A stretch of 64,000 bases of DNA. Source: Herbidospora solisilvae. GTDB lineage: Bacteria; Actinomycetota; Actinomycetes; Streptosporangiales; Streptosporangiaceae. The first letter of the stretch is position 1. Each line of letters begins with the position of its first letter. The notes under the pieces were generated by a model. The model was not told the DNA's origin. It did not search any database and worked only from the letters and a program-made list of their open reading frames with translations. Both the position numbers and the translations under genes were made by a program. The stretch covers positions 496,001 to 560,000 of the forward strand of contig NZ_WXEW01000006.1 in NCBI RefSeq assembly GCF_009901565.1. The letters are read 5' to 3'. Shown in pieces: positions 37,838-46,868 of this stretch.

Positions 37838-39751
37838 TCACGGCATGGCGAGCCACACATCGACGCTCAGCGACCACGTCCCGTCAGGCGCCTTGACGAG
37901 AGAACGCTCGTCCTGGCGGGTCCGCAGGGCCATGACCTGCCGGGGCGTGCCGTAGGCGGTGAGCTGGCCGGGCTCGGCCGCGAGCAGCACGGGGCGATGC
38001 GTTCTGGCGATGATCCTGCGCACATCCGCTTCGAGCGGGACGTTCTCCCCTTCCGGGTAGGCGACCCTGGCCGTCGGGAAGCCGCACTGGCCCCTGACCA
38101 CCTGGGTGAGCCGGTCGCCGGTGACCCGCTCGACGATCAGGACCGTCGAGCCGTCGGGGATCGCGTCGCACATCTTCTGTACGGCGGCCAGCTCCCCCCG
38201 CTCGATCGGGGTGAACGCGGTGCCGATCGAGGTGATGACCGGCGGGACGACCAGCAGCGCGGCGGTCGCCCAGACCGGCAGCCGCCGCGCGCCCCAGACC
38301 GCCAGCAGGATCAGCCCCGGGATGATCACCGGGACCAGCCGACGGGCGGCGAACGGATGGTCGGCCGTGATGGCCGGGCGGTAGAGCGTGGTGACGGTGG
38401 TCCACAGGATGATCGCCGTCGGCAGCAACCACGGTTTCTCCATCTTCCGCATCAGCGTGACCGCGCCGAAGACGGCCAGGAGGAGGGCCGGGAGGCCGAC
38501 GTACCAGATGACCCAGTAGAGCGAGTTCTCGTAATAGAGACGTGTGGGGTCGATCGGGAGCCCGTTGGCCTTCTGCACCGCCCCGATCATCTGGGCGGTG
38601 AGCGCGTCCTCCGGGTTGGTCACCGGTCTCTTCACCGTCTCGACCAGCGGCCTGACCGCGAGGGCGAGCACCCCGAGCACCACCCCGGCCGCCGCGACGT
38701 TCGGCAACCACCGAGGGACCTTCTTCACGAACGGCGCGACGGCCAGCACGACCGCGCAGACGGCCAGCAGCGGCAGCAACGAGCCGCTCAGGTAGTCGAA
38801 GTAGGGCCGCGACAACACGAATCCCGCGCCGAACCCGATCCCGCCGCCGACGACCGCCCCGGCCAGCAGCCTGCGCTGCGCGACGACGCCGAAGACGAGC
38901 ACCGGCAGGATGTCCCGCAGCCCGTCGATCCTGATCAGCAGGGCCAGCCCGAACACCAGCCCGGCGAGGAACATCCGCCGCCCGGCCAGCACCAGCGCGA
39001 GCCCGCCGAACAGCAGCACCAGCGAGGGGATCTCGCTGAAGGTGGTCCGCGAGGTGTAGAGGATCGGCAGCGCGACCGCGAACGCCAGCGCCCCGATCCA
39101 GGCCGACCGCGCGTTCACGAGCCGGGCGGTGACCCCCCCGACGGTCAGCACGGCCAGCGCGCCGAGCAGCGCCGGGGTGAACCCGGAGGCGTAGAGGATC
39201 GGCGCGCCCGGCATGAACTGCGGCACGATCGCGCCGTCGTGGGCGTAGAACCCCATGCTCGCGAAGCGCAGCGCCTCGTCGGGGCCGCCGAACGCCTCCG
39301 TCCCCGGCGGGATCGGCAGCCCGCCGTGGTTTCGCAACCAGATGGCGTACTGCTGGTAGGTGGCCGGGTCGCGGCGCACGATGTACTGCTGCGAGGCGTA
39401 GAGGGTGTTGAACACCCCCGAGGCGGCGGCGACCAGGAACACCGACCCGGCCTGCCACCACGTCGACTCGACCGTGTCCTTCGGCCACCCCGCCCAGACG
39501 AACAGCGCCGCCGCCGGAATCCCGACCAGGGCCATCTGCCAGACGCCGAACCAGCCCAGGAAGACCAGCGCCAGCCCCGCCAGCAGCCAGCCCGACAAGG
39601 CCAGCGCGGGCAGCACCGACCCGACGGCCAGCAGCCGTCCCGGTGACAGGTCGATCCTCAGCGCGCGAATGGGCCAGAGCCTAGCGGTGTACCGTGGCCG
39701 GGCGACGCGCCCCTCCGACCGGCCCTGACCTGGAGCCAGATGAACGACCAC
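37838..39751 (-). CDS. Large multi-pass GT-C-like membrane glycosyltransferase
   Basis: About 637 residues, with a dozen membrane segments beginning LLAVGSVLPALALSGWLLAG and a soluble C-terminal domain. The first extracytoplasmic loop and the DPATYQQYAIWL region resemble GT-C enzymes using polyprenyl-phosphate sugars, but the catalytic aspartate is not certain. The start is ambiguous: GTG at 39751 is the nearest standard codon upstream of the first membrane segment. No ATG is in frame between them, so a rare start nearer 39684 cannot be excluded. It follows the DPM1-like gene's neighbourhood and diverges from a second GT-C-like gene. Confidence 0.75.
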   Translation of the reverse strand: MVVHLAPGQGRSEGRVARPRYTARLWPIRALRIDLSPGRLLAVGSVLPALALSGWLLAGLALVFLGWFGVWQMALVGIPAAALFVWAGWPKDTVESTWWQAGSVFLVAAASGVFNTLYASQQYIVRRDPATYQQYAIWLRNHGGLPIPPGTEAFGGPDEALRFASMGFYAHDGAIVPQFMPGAPILYASGFTPALLGALAVLTVGGVTARLVNARSAWIGALAFAVALPILYTSRTTFSEIPSLVLLFGGLALVLAGRRMFLAGLVFGLALLIRIDGLRDILPVLVFGVVAQRRLLAGAVVGGGIGFGAGFVLSRPYFDYLSGSLLPLLAVCAVVLAVAPFVKKVPRWLPNVAAAGVVLGVLALAVRPLVETVKRPVTNPEDALTAQMIGAVQKANGLPIDPTRLYYENSLYWVIWYVGLPALLLAVFGAVTLMRKMEKPWLLPTAIILWTTVTTLYRPAITADHPFAARRLVPVIIPGLILLAVWGARRLPVWATAALLVVPPVITSIGTAFTPIERGELAAVQKMCDAIPDGSTVLIVERVTGDRLTQVVRGQCGFPTARVAYPEGENVPLEADVRRIIARTHRPVLLAAEPGQLTAYGTPRQVMALRTRQDERSLVKAPDGTWSLSVDVWLAMP

Positions 39752-39900
39752 CGCCCACCCCGCCCGGCTCCCCCGGCGCCGGGCCGCGTGCCGGCCGTCG
39801 CGCCGGAACACCCGCGCTCCGTGGAAAAGCGAGGCGCGGCCGGCCGCCTTGGCGCCGTGCCGCGGGTCTCTCGGTCGGTTGTGTTCCTTTGGCCGGTCGC

Positions 39901-41283
39901 GTGACCGCTGAGGACGTGAGCGCCGAGCGCCCGGCCCCGCCCGCGACGCCGTCTCGGATACGCCGGGGGCTGGCATGGGTGCGGGAGAACCCCTGGTTCT
40001 CCGGGGTGTTCGGCGTCGGGCTGCTGCTGCGGGTGCTGGCCGTGGTCGGTTATCAGCCGGCGCTGTGGTTTCCCGACACCTACACCTATGTCGTGACGGC
40101 GATCCGGCCCCGGCCCGATCTCGTCAGACCGGCCGGGTACTCCTTCTTCCTCCGATTGTTCGAGCTGTTCCACAGTTTCGGGCTGGTCGTGGTCGTCCAG
40201 CATCTGCTGGGGCTCGCCACCGCCGTGCTGATCTACACCGCGATCCGGCGCAGGGTCCTCGGGGCGGTCGCGGCGGCGGTGGTGCTGCTGGACGCGTACC
40301 AGATCCAGCTCGAACACCTGCTCGTCTCCGACACGCTCTTCCTGTTCCTCGTCGTCGCGGCGACCGTGCTGGCGCTCAGGCCGGTCACCTGGCGCACGGC
40401 ACTCGCGGTCGGGCTGCTGCTGGCGGGGGCGACGATCACCCGGACCGCCGGGTTGCCGCTGATCCTCGTCTTCCTGGTCCTGTACGGATGGCGCGCCCGC
40501 CGGCTGACCGTGGTCTTCGCGGCCGGGGCGCTGCTGCCCGTCGTCGCCTACGGGGTGTGGTTCCACGCGGCCCACGACCGGGTCGGAATCGTGGGGGCCA
40601 ACGGGGCCTTCCTTTACGTCCGCGTCATGCCCTTCGCCGAATGTCAGGTCATGAAGCCGCCCGCCGACCTCGCCGTGCTCTGCGACGACCGCGACCCGAG
40701 GCCGCCCGCCCAGGACTACGTCTGGGACGACACCTCTCCGCTGGTCAGGCTGCCCGGCGAGACGTTCACGGCCGAGAACGACGCCCTCGCGCAGCGGTTC
40801 GCGCTGCTCGCCATCGCCCGCCAGCCGGGCGACTACCTCGCGGCGGTGGCCCGGGACCTGGTCAGGGCGTTCGAGCCGGGCCGGCCGGTCTACCCGAACC
40901 CCGAGGTGTACGCCGCCTACGAATTCCCCGTCACGGTTCCGGCCGAACCACCGACAAAGGACACGCTCGGGGTCGAACTCGCCCGCCGATACGAGAACGG
41001 GCCGATATCCACGCAAGTGATCGAACCTGTGGCGGGCTGGCTCCGTACCTATCAGAGTGTGCTGGCGCTACCGGGGCCGCTGCTCCTGCTCGTCCTGCTC
41101 GTTCCCGTCATCGCGACGCGGCGTTCGGACGTCCTCATTCCATGGGCGCTCGCATGGGCGCTCCTGGTCGTCCCGGCCGCCACGGCGGTCTTCGACTACC
41201 GGTACGTCCTGCCCGCCGCCCCCCTGGCGTTCATGGCCGCCGCGCTGGCCCTTCCACCTGCGACGTCAGTGAAATGCAAGTAA
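39901..41283 (+). CDS. Multi-pass GT-C-like membrane protein
   Basis: About 460 residues. A cytoplasmic head is followed by about ten membrane segments. The loop PALWFPDTYTYVVTAI after the first segment has an aspartate placed like the catalytic residue of GT-C glycosyltransferases. The GTG at 39901 is used; another in-frame GTG at 39916 is equally possible. Acidic loops and the overall shape suggest a polyprenyl-phosphate-dependent sugar transferase. The divergent GT-C gene on the other strand is similar in type but not in sequence. Between them, about 39752-39900 holds the promoters and no gene. Confidence 0.75.
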   Translation: MTAEDVSAERPAPPATPSRIRRGLAWVRENPWFSGVFGVGLLLRVLAVVGYQPALWFPDTYTYVVTAIRPRPDLVRPAGYSFFLRLFELFHSFGLVVVVQHLLGLATAVLIYTAIRRRVLGAVAAAVVLLDAYQIQLEHLLVSDTLFLFLVVAATVLALRPVTWRTALAVGLLLAGATITRTAGLPLILVFLVLYGWRARRLTVVFAAGALLPVVAYGVWFHAAHDRVGIVGANGAFLYVRVMPFAECQVMKPPADLAVLCDDRDPRPPAQDYVWDDTSPLVRLPGETFTAENDALAQRFALLAIARQPGDYLAAVARDLVRAFEPGRPVYPNPEVYAAYEFPVTVPAEPPTKDTLGVELARRYENGPISTQVIEPVAGWLRTYQSVLALPGPLLLLVLLVPVIATRRSDVLIPWALAWALLVVPAATAVFDYRYVLPAAPLAFMAAALALPPATSVKCK

Positions 41284-41397
41284 AGCTCAGTACAACCGCA
41301 TACCGTGAAATGTCCGCAAATGAGTATGCTGTCCGCCAGCCCAAATCGGAGATCGCTGGGCCGGGCGACCGCATCGTGACCTAATCTCGAAGGCGCA
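41284..41397. promoter_or_regulatory. AT-richer leader region before the LCP gene
   Basis: The 114 bases after the GT-C-like gene are less GC-rich than their surroundings (for example around 41290-41330) and contain no clear gene. GCCCA at about 41340 and TGGGC at about 41362 could pair as a small hairpin. The LCP promoter is expected here. Confidence 0.3.
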
Positions 41398-41463
41398 ATG
41401 AGCGAGCGAATCATTCACGACGCCTCTGCCTTCGACACGTTTTCAGTCGAGGAGACGGTATGA
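41398..41463 (+). CDS. Possible 21-codon leader peptide coupled to the LCP gene
   Basis: An ATG at 41398, five bases after AAGG, opens a 21-codon frame whose TGA overlaps the LCP start as ATGA. The LCP gene's own ribosome site (GAGGAG) lies inside the frame. Codon third positions are less GC-rich (about 14 of 20) than in real genes nearby, so a regulatory leader or chance is as likely as a conserved peptide. The sequence resembles nothing known to me. Confidence 0.3.
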   Translation: MSERIIHDASAFDTFSVEETV

Positions 41464-43397
41464 GCGACCACCGGCACGTCCCCTCGTCCGACCAACCCGG
41501 TTGGGGCACCGGTGCTTACTCCTATGGCGGCGGCAACCCCGGCGTCCCGCAGCAGCCCGCGTTCGAGCCGCCGCCCATGTACGCCGAGCAGTCCTCCCGC
41601 CGCCGCGAGACCGAGGGCGACCCCGACTTCGACGAGCACCGCTGGGGCGTCGGCGACCGCTGGGACGATGACGACGACGAGCCGCGCCGGTTCCGCTGGC
41701 TGAAGCGCCGCAAGAACGACGACGGAGACGACGTCGACGACGCCCCCGTCCCGGTCGGCGCCGCTCCGACGGCCGCCCCGGCCCAGCAGGCGGCCTACAC
41801 CGCGCCGGTCGCGGGCATGGGCATGGGCGCGCCGCCCGGTCCCCCGCCGCAGGCCCCCGGCAAGGGCGGCGCGGGTGGTGGCGGCCGGGCGAGACCGGGC
41901 CTCGGCGCGCTGGGCTGGGTGAGCGTGGTGCTCACCACCGTGCTGGTGGCCGGCAGCCTGACCGCCTACACGGTCTACCGCCGCACGCTCGGCAACATCC
42001 AGACCACCAACGTCACCGACGCCCTGGGCGCCAATCGTCCGCAGAACCAGACCGGCGCGCTCAACGTGCTGCTGGTTGGCTCCGACACCCGCGAGGGCGA
42101 CAACGCCCGCTACGGCCAGAAGGCGGCCCGCGAGGACCACACGGAGCGCACCGACACGATCATGCTGCTGCACGTGTCGCCGCAGCGCGACCAGGCCCGG
42201 CTGATCAGCTTCCCGCGTGACTCGATGGTGCAGATCCCGGCGTGCGAGAACGCGCAGACCGGGCAGGAGATGCCGGCCCAGCTCGGAATGATCAACTCGG
42301 CCTTCAACCTGGGCGGCATCGTGTGCACGATCCGCACGATCGAGTCGCTCACCCAGATCCGCATCGACCACTTCATCAAGGTCGACTTCACCGGCTTCAA
42401 GAACATCGTCAACGCGCTCGGCGGCATCGAGATCTGCCTGCCGCAGGCGGTGAACGACCGCGCCTCCAAGCTCGTGCTCCCGGCCGGCCGCCAGCTCGTG
42501 AAGGGCGAGGCCGCGCTCGGCTACGTCCGCATCCGCAAGATCGGCAACGGCAGCGACCTGGAGCGCATCAAGCGTCAGCAGGTCTTCCTCTCGCAGGTCG
42601 TGAAGAAGGCCACCAGCAGCGACCTGATCGGCGACCTGCCGAAGCTCGCCGAGTTCATCGGCGCCGCGACCGGCTCGGTCGAGATGGACGACCAGCTCAA
42701 CACCGAGACGCTGATCCAGATCGCGCAGAGCGCCCAGAAGCTGACGGCCAAGGGCTTCAAGGCGATGACCGTGCCGGTCGAGGCCTACGTGGCCGACTCC
42801 AACCGGGTGCAGTGGAAGCAGCCGCAGGCCGACAACCTGTTCGCGGCGATCCGCACCGACAGCGCGGTCTCCACGGCCGCCCCGACCCCGCCTCCGTCGG
42901 CAGCGCCCGCCGAGGGCGGCTCGAACGAGGGCGGCGGCGAGGCCAAGCCGTCCGCGCCGCCGGCGCCGAAGCCGACCGAGGCCGCGCAGGTGCGGGTCCA
43001 GGTCGTGAACGGCACCAACACGACCGGCAAGGCCAGCGAGGTCGCCGAGGCGCTGACCGCGCAGGGCTTCAAGGTCACCCAGATCGGCGACGGCCGCAAG
43101 GCCGACGGCTCCGACCAGGAGACCACCTCCGTCGCCTACAAGGGCGAGGGCTGGGAGGGCTCCAAGCTCCTCATCGCGTCGCTGCTGAAGACGGTCGACC
43201 CGTCGACGACGCCGCTGCCGGTCGCCAACGTCAAGCCGTTCACGCCGACGACCCCCCCGCCGGGCAAGCCGAAGAAGGCCGTCGGCCCGATCATCCAGCT
43301 CGTCGTGGGCAAGGACTTCGGCGGCGTCAAGGTCCCGCTTTCGGCGGCCGAAGACGAGTCGACGGTCGACGCGAACACCGACATCTGCGCGACCTGA
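41460..43397 (+). CDS. LytR-CpsA-Psr (LCP) family protein with LytR_C domain
   Basis: A 645-residue envelope enzyme. Residues 1-147 are an acidic, proline- and glycine-rich cytoplasmic tail, and one membrane segment follows (about 148-172). The LCP domain (about 200-400) has LNVLLVGSDTREGDN, the arginine motif ERTDTIMLLHV and LISFPRDSMVQIP, which bind the polyprenyl-pyrophosphate substrate. The C-terminal LytR_C domain begins about 509 (VRVQVVNGTNTTG). LCP proteins move lipid-linked glycopolymers such as teichoic acids or arabinogalactan onto peptidoglycan. Good ribosome site, GAGGAG. It fits the glycosyltransferase cluster around it. Confidence 0.92.
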   Translation: MSDHRHVPSSDQPGWGTGAYSYGGGNPGVPQQPAFEPPPMYAEQSSRRRETEGDPDFDEHRWGVGDRWDDDDDEPRRFRWLKRRKNDDGDDVDDAPVPVGAAPTAAPAQQAAYTAPVAGMGMGAPPGPPPQAPGKGGAGGGGRARPGLGALGWVSVVLTTVLVAGSLTAYTVYRRTLGNIQTTNVTDALGANRPQNQTGALNVLLVGSDTREGDNARYGQKAAREDHTERTDTIMLLHVSPQRDQARLISFPRDSMVQIPACENAQTGQEMPAQLGMINSAFNLGGIVCTIRTIESLTQIRIDHFIKVDFTGFKNIVNALGGIEICLPQAVNDRASKLVLPAGRQLVKGEAALGYVRIRKIGNGSDLERIKRQQVFLSQVVKKATSSDLIGDLPKLAEFIGAATGSVEMDDQLNTETLIQIAQSAQKLTAKGFKAMTVPVEAYVADSNRVQWKQPQADNLFAAIRTDSAVSTAAPTPPPSAAPAEGGSNEGGGEAKPSAPPAPKPTEAAQVRVQVVNGTNTTGKASEVAEALTAQGFKVTQIGDGRKADGSDQETTSVAYKGEGWEGSKLLIASLLKTVDPSTTPLPVANVKPFTPTTPPPGKPKKAVGPIIQLVVGKDFGGVKVPLSAAEDESTVDANTDICAT

Positions 43398-43422
43398 TCC
43401 CCGGTTTTCGAGAGGTTTTTCG

Positions 43423-43474
43423 GTCGCAGGAGGGCTGATTTTGGGATTTCCCGGAGATTCCGCCCTCCTGCGAC
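43423..43474. terminator. 13-bp perfect stem after the LCP gene
   Basis: GTCGCAGGAGGGC (43423-43435) and GCCCTCCTGCGAC (43462-43474) pair perfectly with a 26-base loop, starting 26 bases after the LCP stop. There is no T tract. It should terminate the LCP transcript. The remaining bases to 43613 hold no gene and probably the promoter of the acyltransferase. Confidence 0.7.
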
Positions 43475-43613
43475 ATCCCGCCGACAAGAACGTTAAGGTG
43501 GGGTGTCCGGCCTGGGCGCCCCGGTCTCCCGTCTGCCACCCTGGGGGCGTTTGTCAGGCCTCGTCTGGTTCCGCCCTCTGACAGATAGCTGAGCGTTCTT
43601 CCGTGAGTGACAC

Positions 43614-45650
43614 GTGAGCGACATCCGAAACCGCCCCCCGGTTCCGAATCCGGACGCTGAAGACGCACCAACGGGGGTGATGGGCCGGATCACCGACGAC
43701 ACCCACCTCGACCTCCCCGCCATCCAGGGCGACCCCTTGGCCCCCGGCCAGCCGGTCGACACGCACGACCCGTCGATGACCAGCCCCCAGCGAGTGGTCG
43801 ACCTCGGCAGCGGCCCCCACGCCCATGGGGTGCACTCGACCGGGCCGCAGCAGGTCCCGCAGAACCCCTACGCCTCGGGCGGCCACCTGGCCGACTCCTT
43901 CGCGCCCCAGAAGCCCGGCCCGGACGCCCCCTTCCCCGGCCCTTTTGACGGGCCGGGCGCGACCGTAACCCCCGGCTCCGGAAACCTCGGGCGCTTCCCC
44001 GGCCAGCCGGGTTCCCCCTCGGGGACGGGCGCGTTCGGCATGCCCGGCGCCTTCCCCGGCACCGGCGCCCCAGGCACCCCCGGCACCACCGGCTCCTTCC
44101 CGGGTAGCGGCGCACCCGGTGGCGGGCCGCTGGCCGCGCCGACCCAGACCTCCGCCGACCCGCTGCCGCAGCGCAAGCCCCGGGACCGGCGGCCCCAGAA
44201 GGAAGACGCGCCCGCCGAGGGGTTCGACTACTTCGGCGGCGGTGGCGCCAAACCCGCGCAGCCGCACCACCCGCAGACGGCCACCCGCATCCCCCACACG
44301 CCCGACCCGCACCAGGGTCAGCGCATCCCGCACGCCCAGCAGGCGCCGCCCGGCGTGGGGCAGGTCGACTACCCCGACCCGCCCGCCGACTGGAGCCCCT
44401 GGCAGCGGCGGCGTTCGCCCTACGACCCGCCGTCGGCGCCGCTGCCCACGCAGCCGCCCGGCTTCGAGAACTTCCAGACCGACACCTTCGCCGCCGTCGG
44501 CTCCCAGACGGGCGGCCACGCCGGAAGCACGACGGGCGGCTTCCCCGAGTCCCCGTCCATGCCGCTCCCGGCGTGGGCCGCGAACCCGCCGACGACGGCA
44601 CCGCCGGCGTACCGGGAGGAAGAGGAGCCCAGCCCGGCCAAGAAGCCGCGGTCGCACCACCTCGACAACGTCAAGTTCGTGCTGATCGCGCTCGTCATCT
44701 CCAGCCACGCGCTCCGTGACACGGTGGGCGCCGACGCGGCGAACAAGGCCGGGTACATCTGGGCCTTCGCGTTCCACATGCCGCTGTTCGTCATGATCAG
44801 CGGCTACCTGTCGCGTAACTTCTGGGACTCCCGGGGCAAGGTCAACAAGCTCGTCGACACGATCCTCATCCCCTATGTGATCGTGGAGGTCGGCTACGCC
44901 CTGCTGCGCTGGGGCCTGGGCGGCAAGTGGTCGCTGACCATCACCGACCCGGCCTGGCTCAACTGGTATCTGGTCGCGCTGCTGCTGTGGCGGGTGACGG
45001 TCCCGGTGTGGAAGCGGGTGCGCTGGCCGTTCACGGTCGCGGTCGTGGTCTACCTGCTCTCGGGCTTCTCGCAGCTCGAACAGGACTTCAGCATGGACCG
45101 GTTCTTCGGCCTGCTGCCCTTCTTCGTGCTCGGCATGGTCCTCAAGCCGGAGCACTTCGAGTGGCTGCACAAGTCGTGGGTGCGCATGATCGGCGCGTTC
45201 GTCCTGGCGGCCTGGACGGCCGCCGCGATCGTGCTCGCGCCGCGGCTCGGGCTGAAGATCTTCTACAACCGGTACAGCTACGCCGACCTCAACATGAACG
45301 ACTGGTGGTACGCCCTCGGTTTCCGCCTGGCGTTCCTGGTCGGCGTGCTGGCGTTGTGCTTCTCCGTGCTGGCGATCATCCCCAAGCGGGAGACCTGGTT
45401 CAGCGACCTCGGCGTCCGGACCCTGTACGCCTACCTCCTCCACGGCATCCCGATCCTGATCCTGAAGGACTTCGGGTTACTGAAGCTGGAGTGGCTCGAA
45501 GGACCGCTGGGCACCCTGGCGATCATCGCGAGCTCCTTCGTACTGGCGATAATCCTCTGCCTGCCGATCACCCGGTCCATCTTCAAGTGGCTGCTCGAAC
45601 CACGCCTGACCTGGCTCTACCGGAAACCGCAGGCGGAAGTTCAGCCGTAG
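43614..45650 (+). CDS. Acyltransferase-3-like membrane acetyltransferase with long disordered head
   Basis: A 678-residue protein. About the first 345 residues are low-complexity, rich in proline, glycine and alanine and presumably cytoplasmic. From about 350 the acyltransferase family domain begins (HHLDNVKFVLIALVISSHAL), with a histidine at the end of the first segment, a FHMPLFVMISGYLSRNF loop and about ten membrane segments. Related proteins O-acetylate sugars (NolL / Oac type). It could acetylate the cell-surface polymer. The GTG start is weakly supported, since a four-codon frame ends just before it. The head is unusually long. Confidence 0.85.
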   Translation: MSDIRNRPPVPNPDAEDAPTGVMGRITDDTHLDLPAIQGDPLAPGQPVDTHDPSMTSPQRVVDLGSGPHAHGVHSTGPQQVPQNPYASGGHLADSFAPQKPGPDAPFPGPFDGPGATVTPGSGNLGRFPGQPGSPSGTGAFGMPGAFPGTGAPGTPGTTGSFPGSGAPGGGPLAAPTQTSADPLPQRKPRDRRPQKEDAPAEGFDYFGGGGAKPAQPHHPQTATRIPHTPDPHQGQRIPHAQQAPPGVGQVDYPDPPADWSPWQRRRSPYDPPSAPLPTQPPGFENFQTDTFAAVGSQTGGHAGSTTGGFPESPSMPLPAWAANPPTTAPPAYREEEEPSPAKKPRSHHLDNVKFVLIALVISSHALRDTVGADAANKAGYIWAFAFHMPLFVMISGYLSRNFWDSRGKVNKLVDTILIPYVIVEVGYALLRWGLGGKWSLTITDPAWLNWYLVALLLWRVTVPVWKRVRWPFTVAVVVYLLSGFSQLEQDFSMDRFFGLLPFFVLGMVLKPEHFEWLHKSWVRMIGAFVLAAWTAAAIVLAPRLGLKIFYNRYSYADLNMNDWWYALGFRLAFLVGVLALCFSVLAIIPKRETWFSDLGVRTLYAYLLHGIPILILKDFGLLKLEWLEGPLGTLAIIASSFVLAIILCLPITRSIFKWLLEPRLTWLYRKPQAEVQP

Positions 45651-45710
45651 TTCGGCTGCGGTTAACGCTCCGCATCCGGGCATGTCGGACCTGGCGGTCA
45701 GCCTCGCTGC

Positions 45711-46829
45711 ATGAAGGTATGTGTCGGCACGGTCGTCCACCATCCGGAGGACGCCCGGATCATGCACCGGCAGATCCGGGCGCTGCTTGACGCGGGTCAC
45801 CAGGTCACCTACGTGGCGCCGTTCACGCACTGCAACGTGACGCCGCAGCCCGAGATCCGGGCCATCGACGTGCCCCGGGCCGTCGGGCTGCACCGGGCCA
45901 AGGCGCTGCGCGCGGCGCGGAGCGCCCTGAAGCGGGGCTGCGCCGACGCCGATCTTCTGCTGGTGCACGACATAGAGCTGCTCCTGGCGCTGCCGAGGCG
46001 GCGTCCGGTGACGGTGTGGGACGTGCACGAGGACACGGTGGCCGCGCTGGAGGCGAAGCCGTACCTGCCGGACTTCGCGCGCAGCACGCTCCCGCCGCTG
46101 CTGCGCAACCTGGAGGCGCGCGCGGAGCGCCGCCTGCACCTGATCCTGGCCGAGGAGTCCTACCGGTCCCGGTTCGCCGCCGACCACCCGGTGGTGCCCA
46201 ACCACACCTATGTCGCCGAGACCGCCCCGCCCCCGCCGGGTGAGTCGCGGGTGGTGTACGTCGGCCACATCTCCGCGGCGCGCGGCGCCGCCGAGATGGT
46301 CGAGCTGGCGCGGCTGCTGCGGCCCCACGGCATCAGGCTCGACCTGATCGGCCCCGCCGACGCCGACGTGCGGCCGATGCTGCGCGACGCCCAGCGCACC
46401 GGCCTGCTCGACTGGTTCGGCTACGTCCCCAACCGGCACGCCCTGCGCATGGCCCAGGGCGCGCTGGCCGGTCTGTCGCTGCTGCACGACGTTCCGAACT
46501 ACCGCGAGTCGACGCCGACCAAGGTGATCGAGTACATGGCCCAGGGCGTGCCCGTCATCACGACGCCGCTGCCCAAGGCCGTGGAGGCGATGAAGGGCTG
46601 CGGCGCCGTCGTCCCGTTCGGCGACGTGGACGCCGCCTACCGGGCGGTGCTGGAACTGCGCGACGACCCCGCGCGCCGCGCGAAGGCCTCCGCCGACGGC
46701 CACGCCGAGGCACGCGCCGCCTACCACTGGCCCGACCGGGCGCCCGAGTTCGTGTCCCTCCTGGAGAACTGGGCCGCGGCCCGCGGCCGGGTGACCGTTC
46801 CGGGCGGGCACCGCGCCGTGGCGGTCTGA
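45711..46829 (+). CDS. Glycosyltransferase family 4
   Basis: A 372-residue GT-B enzyme with an early HHPEDARIMHRQIRALLDAG acceptor side and the donor-side loops VVYVGHISAARGAAEMVELA, STPTKVIEYMAQGVPVITT and GCGAVVPFGDVDAAY. It lies after the acyltransferase with a 60-base gap and before the decarboxylase-like gene. A role in building the surface polymer is likely. Donor unknown. Confidence 0.83.
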   Translation: MKVCVGTVVHHPEDARIMHRQIRALLDAGHQVTYVAPFTHCNVTPQPEIRAIDVPRAVGLHRAKALRAARSALKRGCADADLLLVHDIELLLALPRRRPVTVWDVHEDTVAALEAKPYLPDFARSTLPPLLRNLEARAERRLHLILAEESYRSRFAADHPVVPNHTYVAETAPPPPGESRVVYVGHISAARGAAEMVELARLLRPHGIRLDLIGPADADVRPMLRDAQRTGLLDWFGYVPNRHALRMAQGALAGLSLLHDVPNYRESTPTKVIEYMAQGVPVITTPLPKAVEAMKGCGAVVPFGDVDAAYRAVLELRDDPARRAKASADGHAEARAAYHWPDRAPEFVSLLENWAAARGRVTVPGGHRAVAV

Positions 46830-46868
46830 GACTGTACGGGTCGGCCTCCGCGTTGATGTACTGGGGTT

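Noticed and set aside
37175-39646. Plus-strand frame of 823 codons rich in Arg, Gly, Gln and Pro
   Set aside because: It runs opposite to a clear glycosyltransferase and a membrane protein and shows no recognisable domain.
39661-39700. TAGGCT followed by ATT as a leaderless start of the 37838 gene
   Set aside because: A -10-like hexamer seven bases before ATT is suggestive, but ATT starts are very rare; I kept the GTG at 39751 and flagged it as uncertain.
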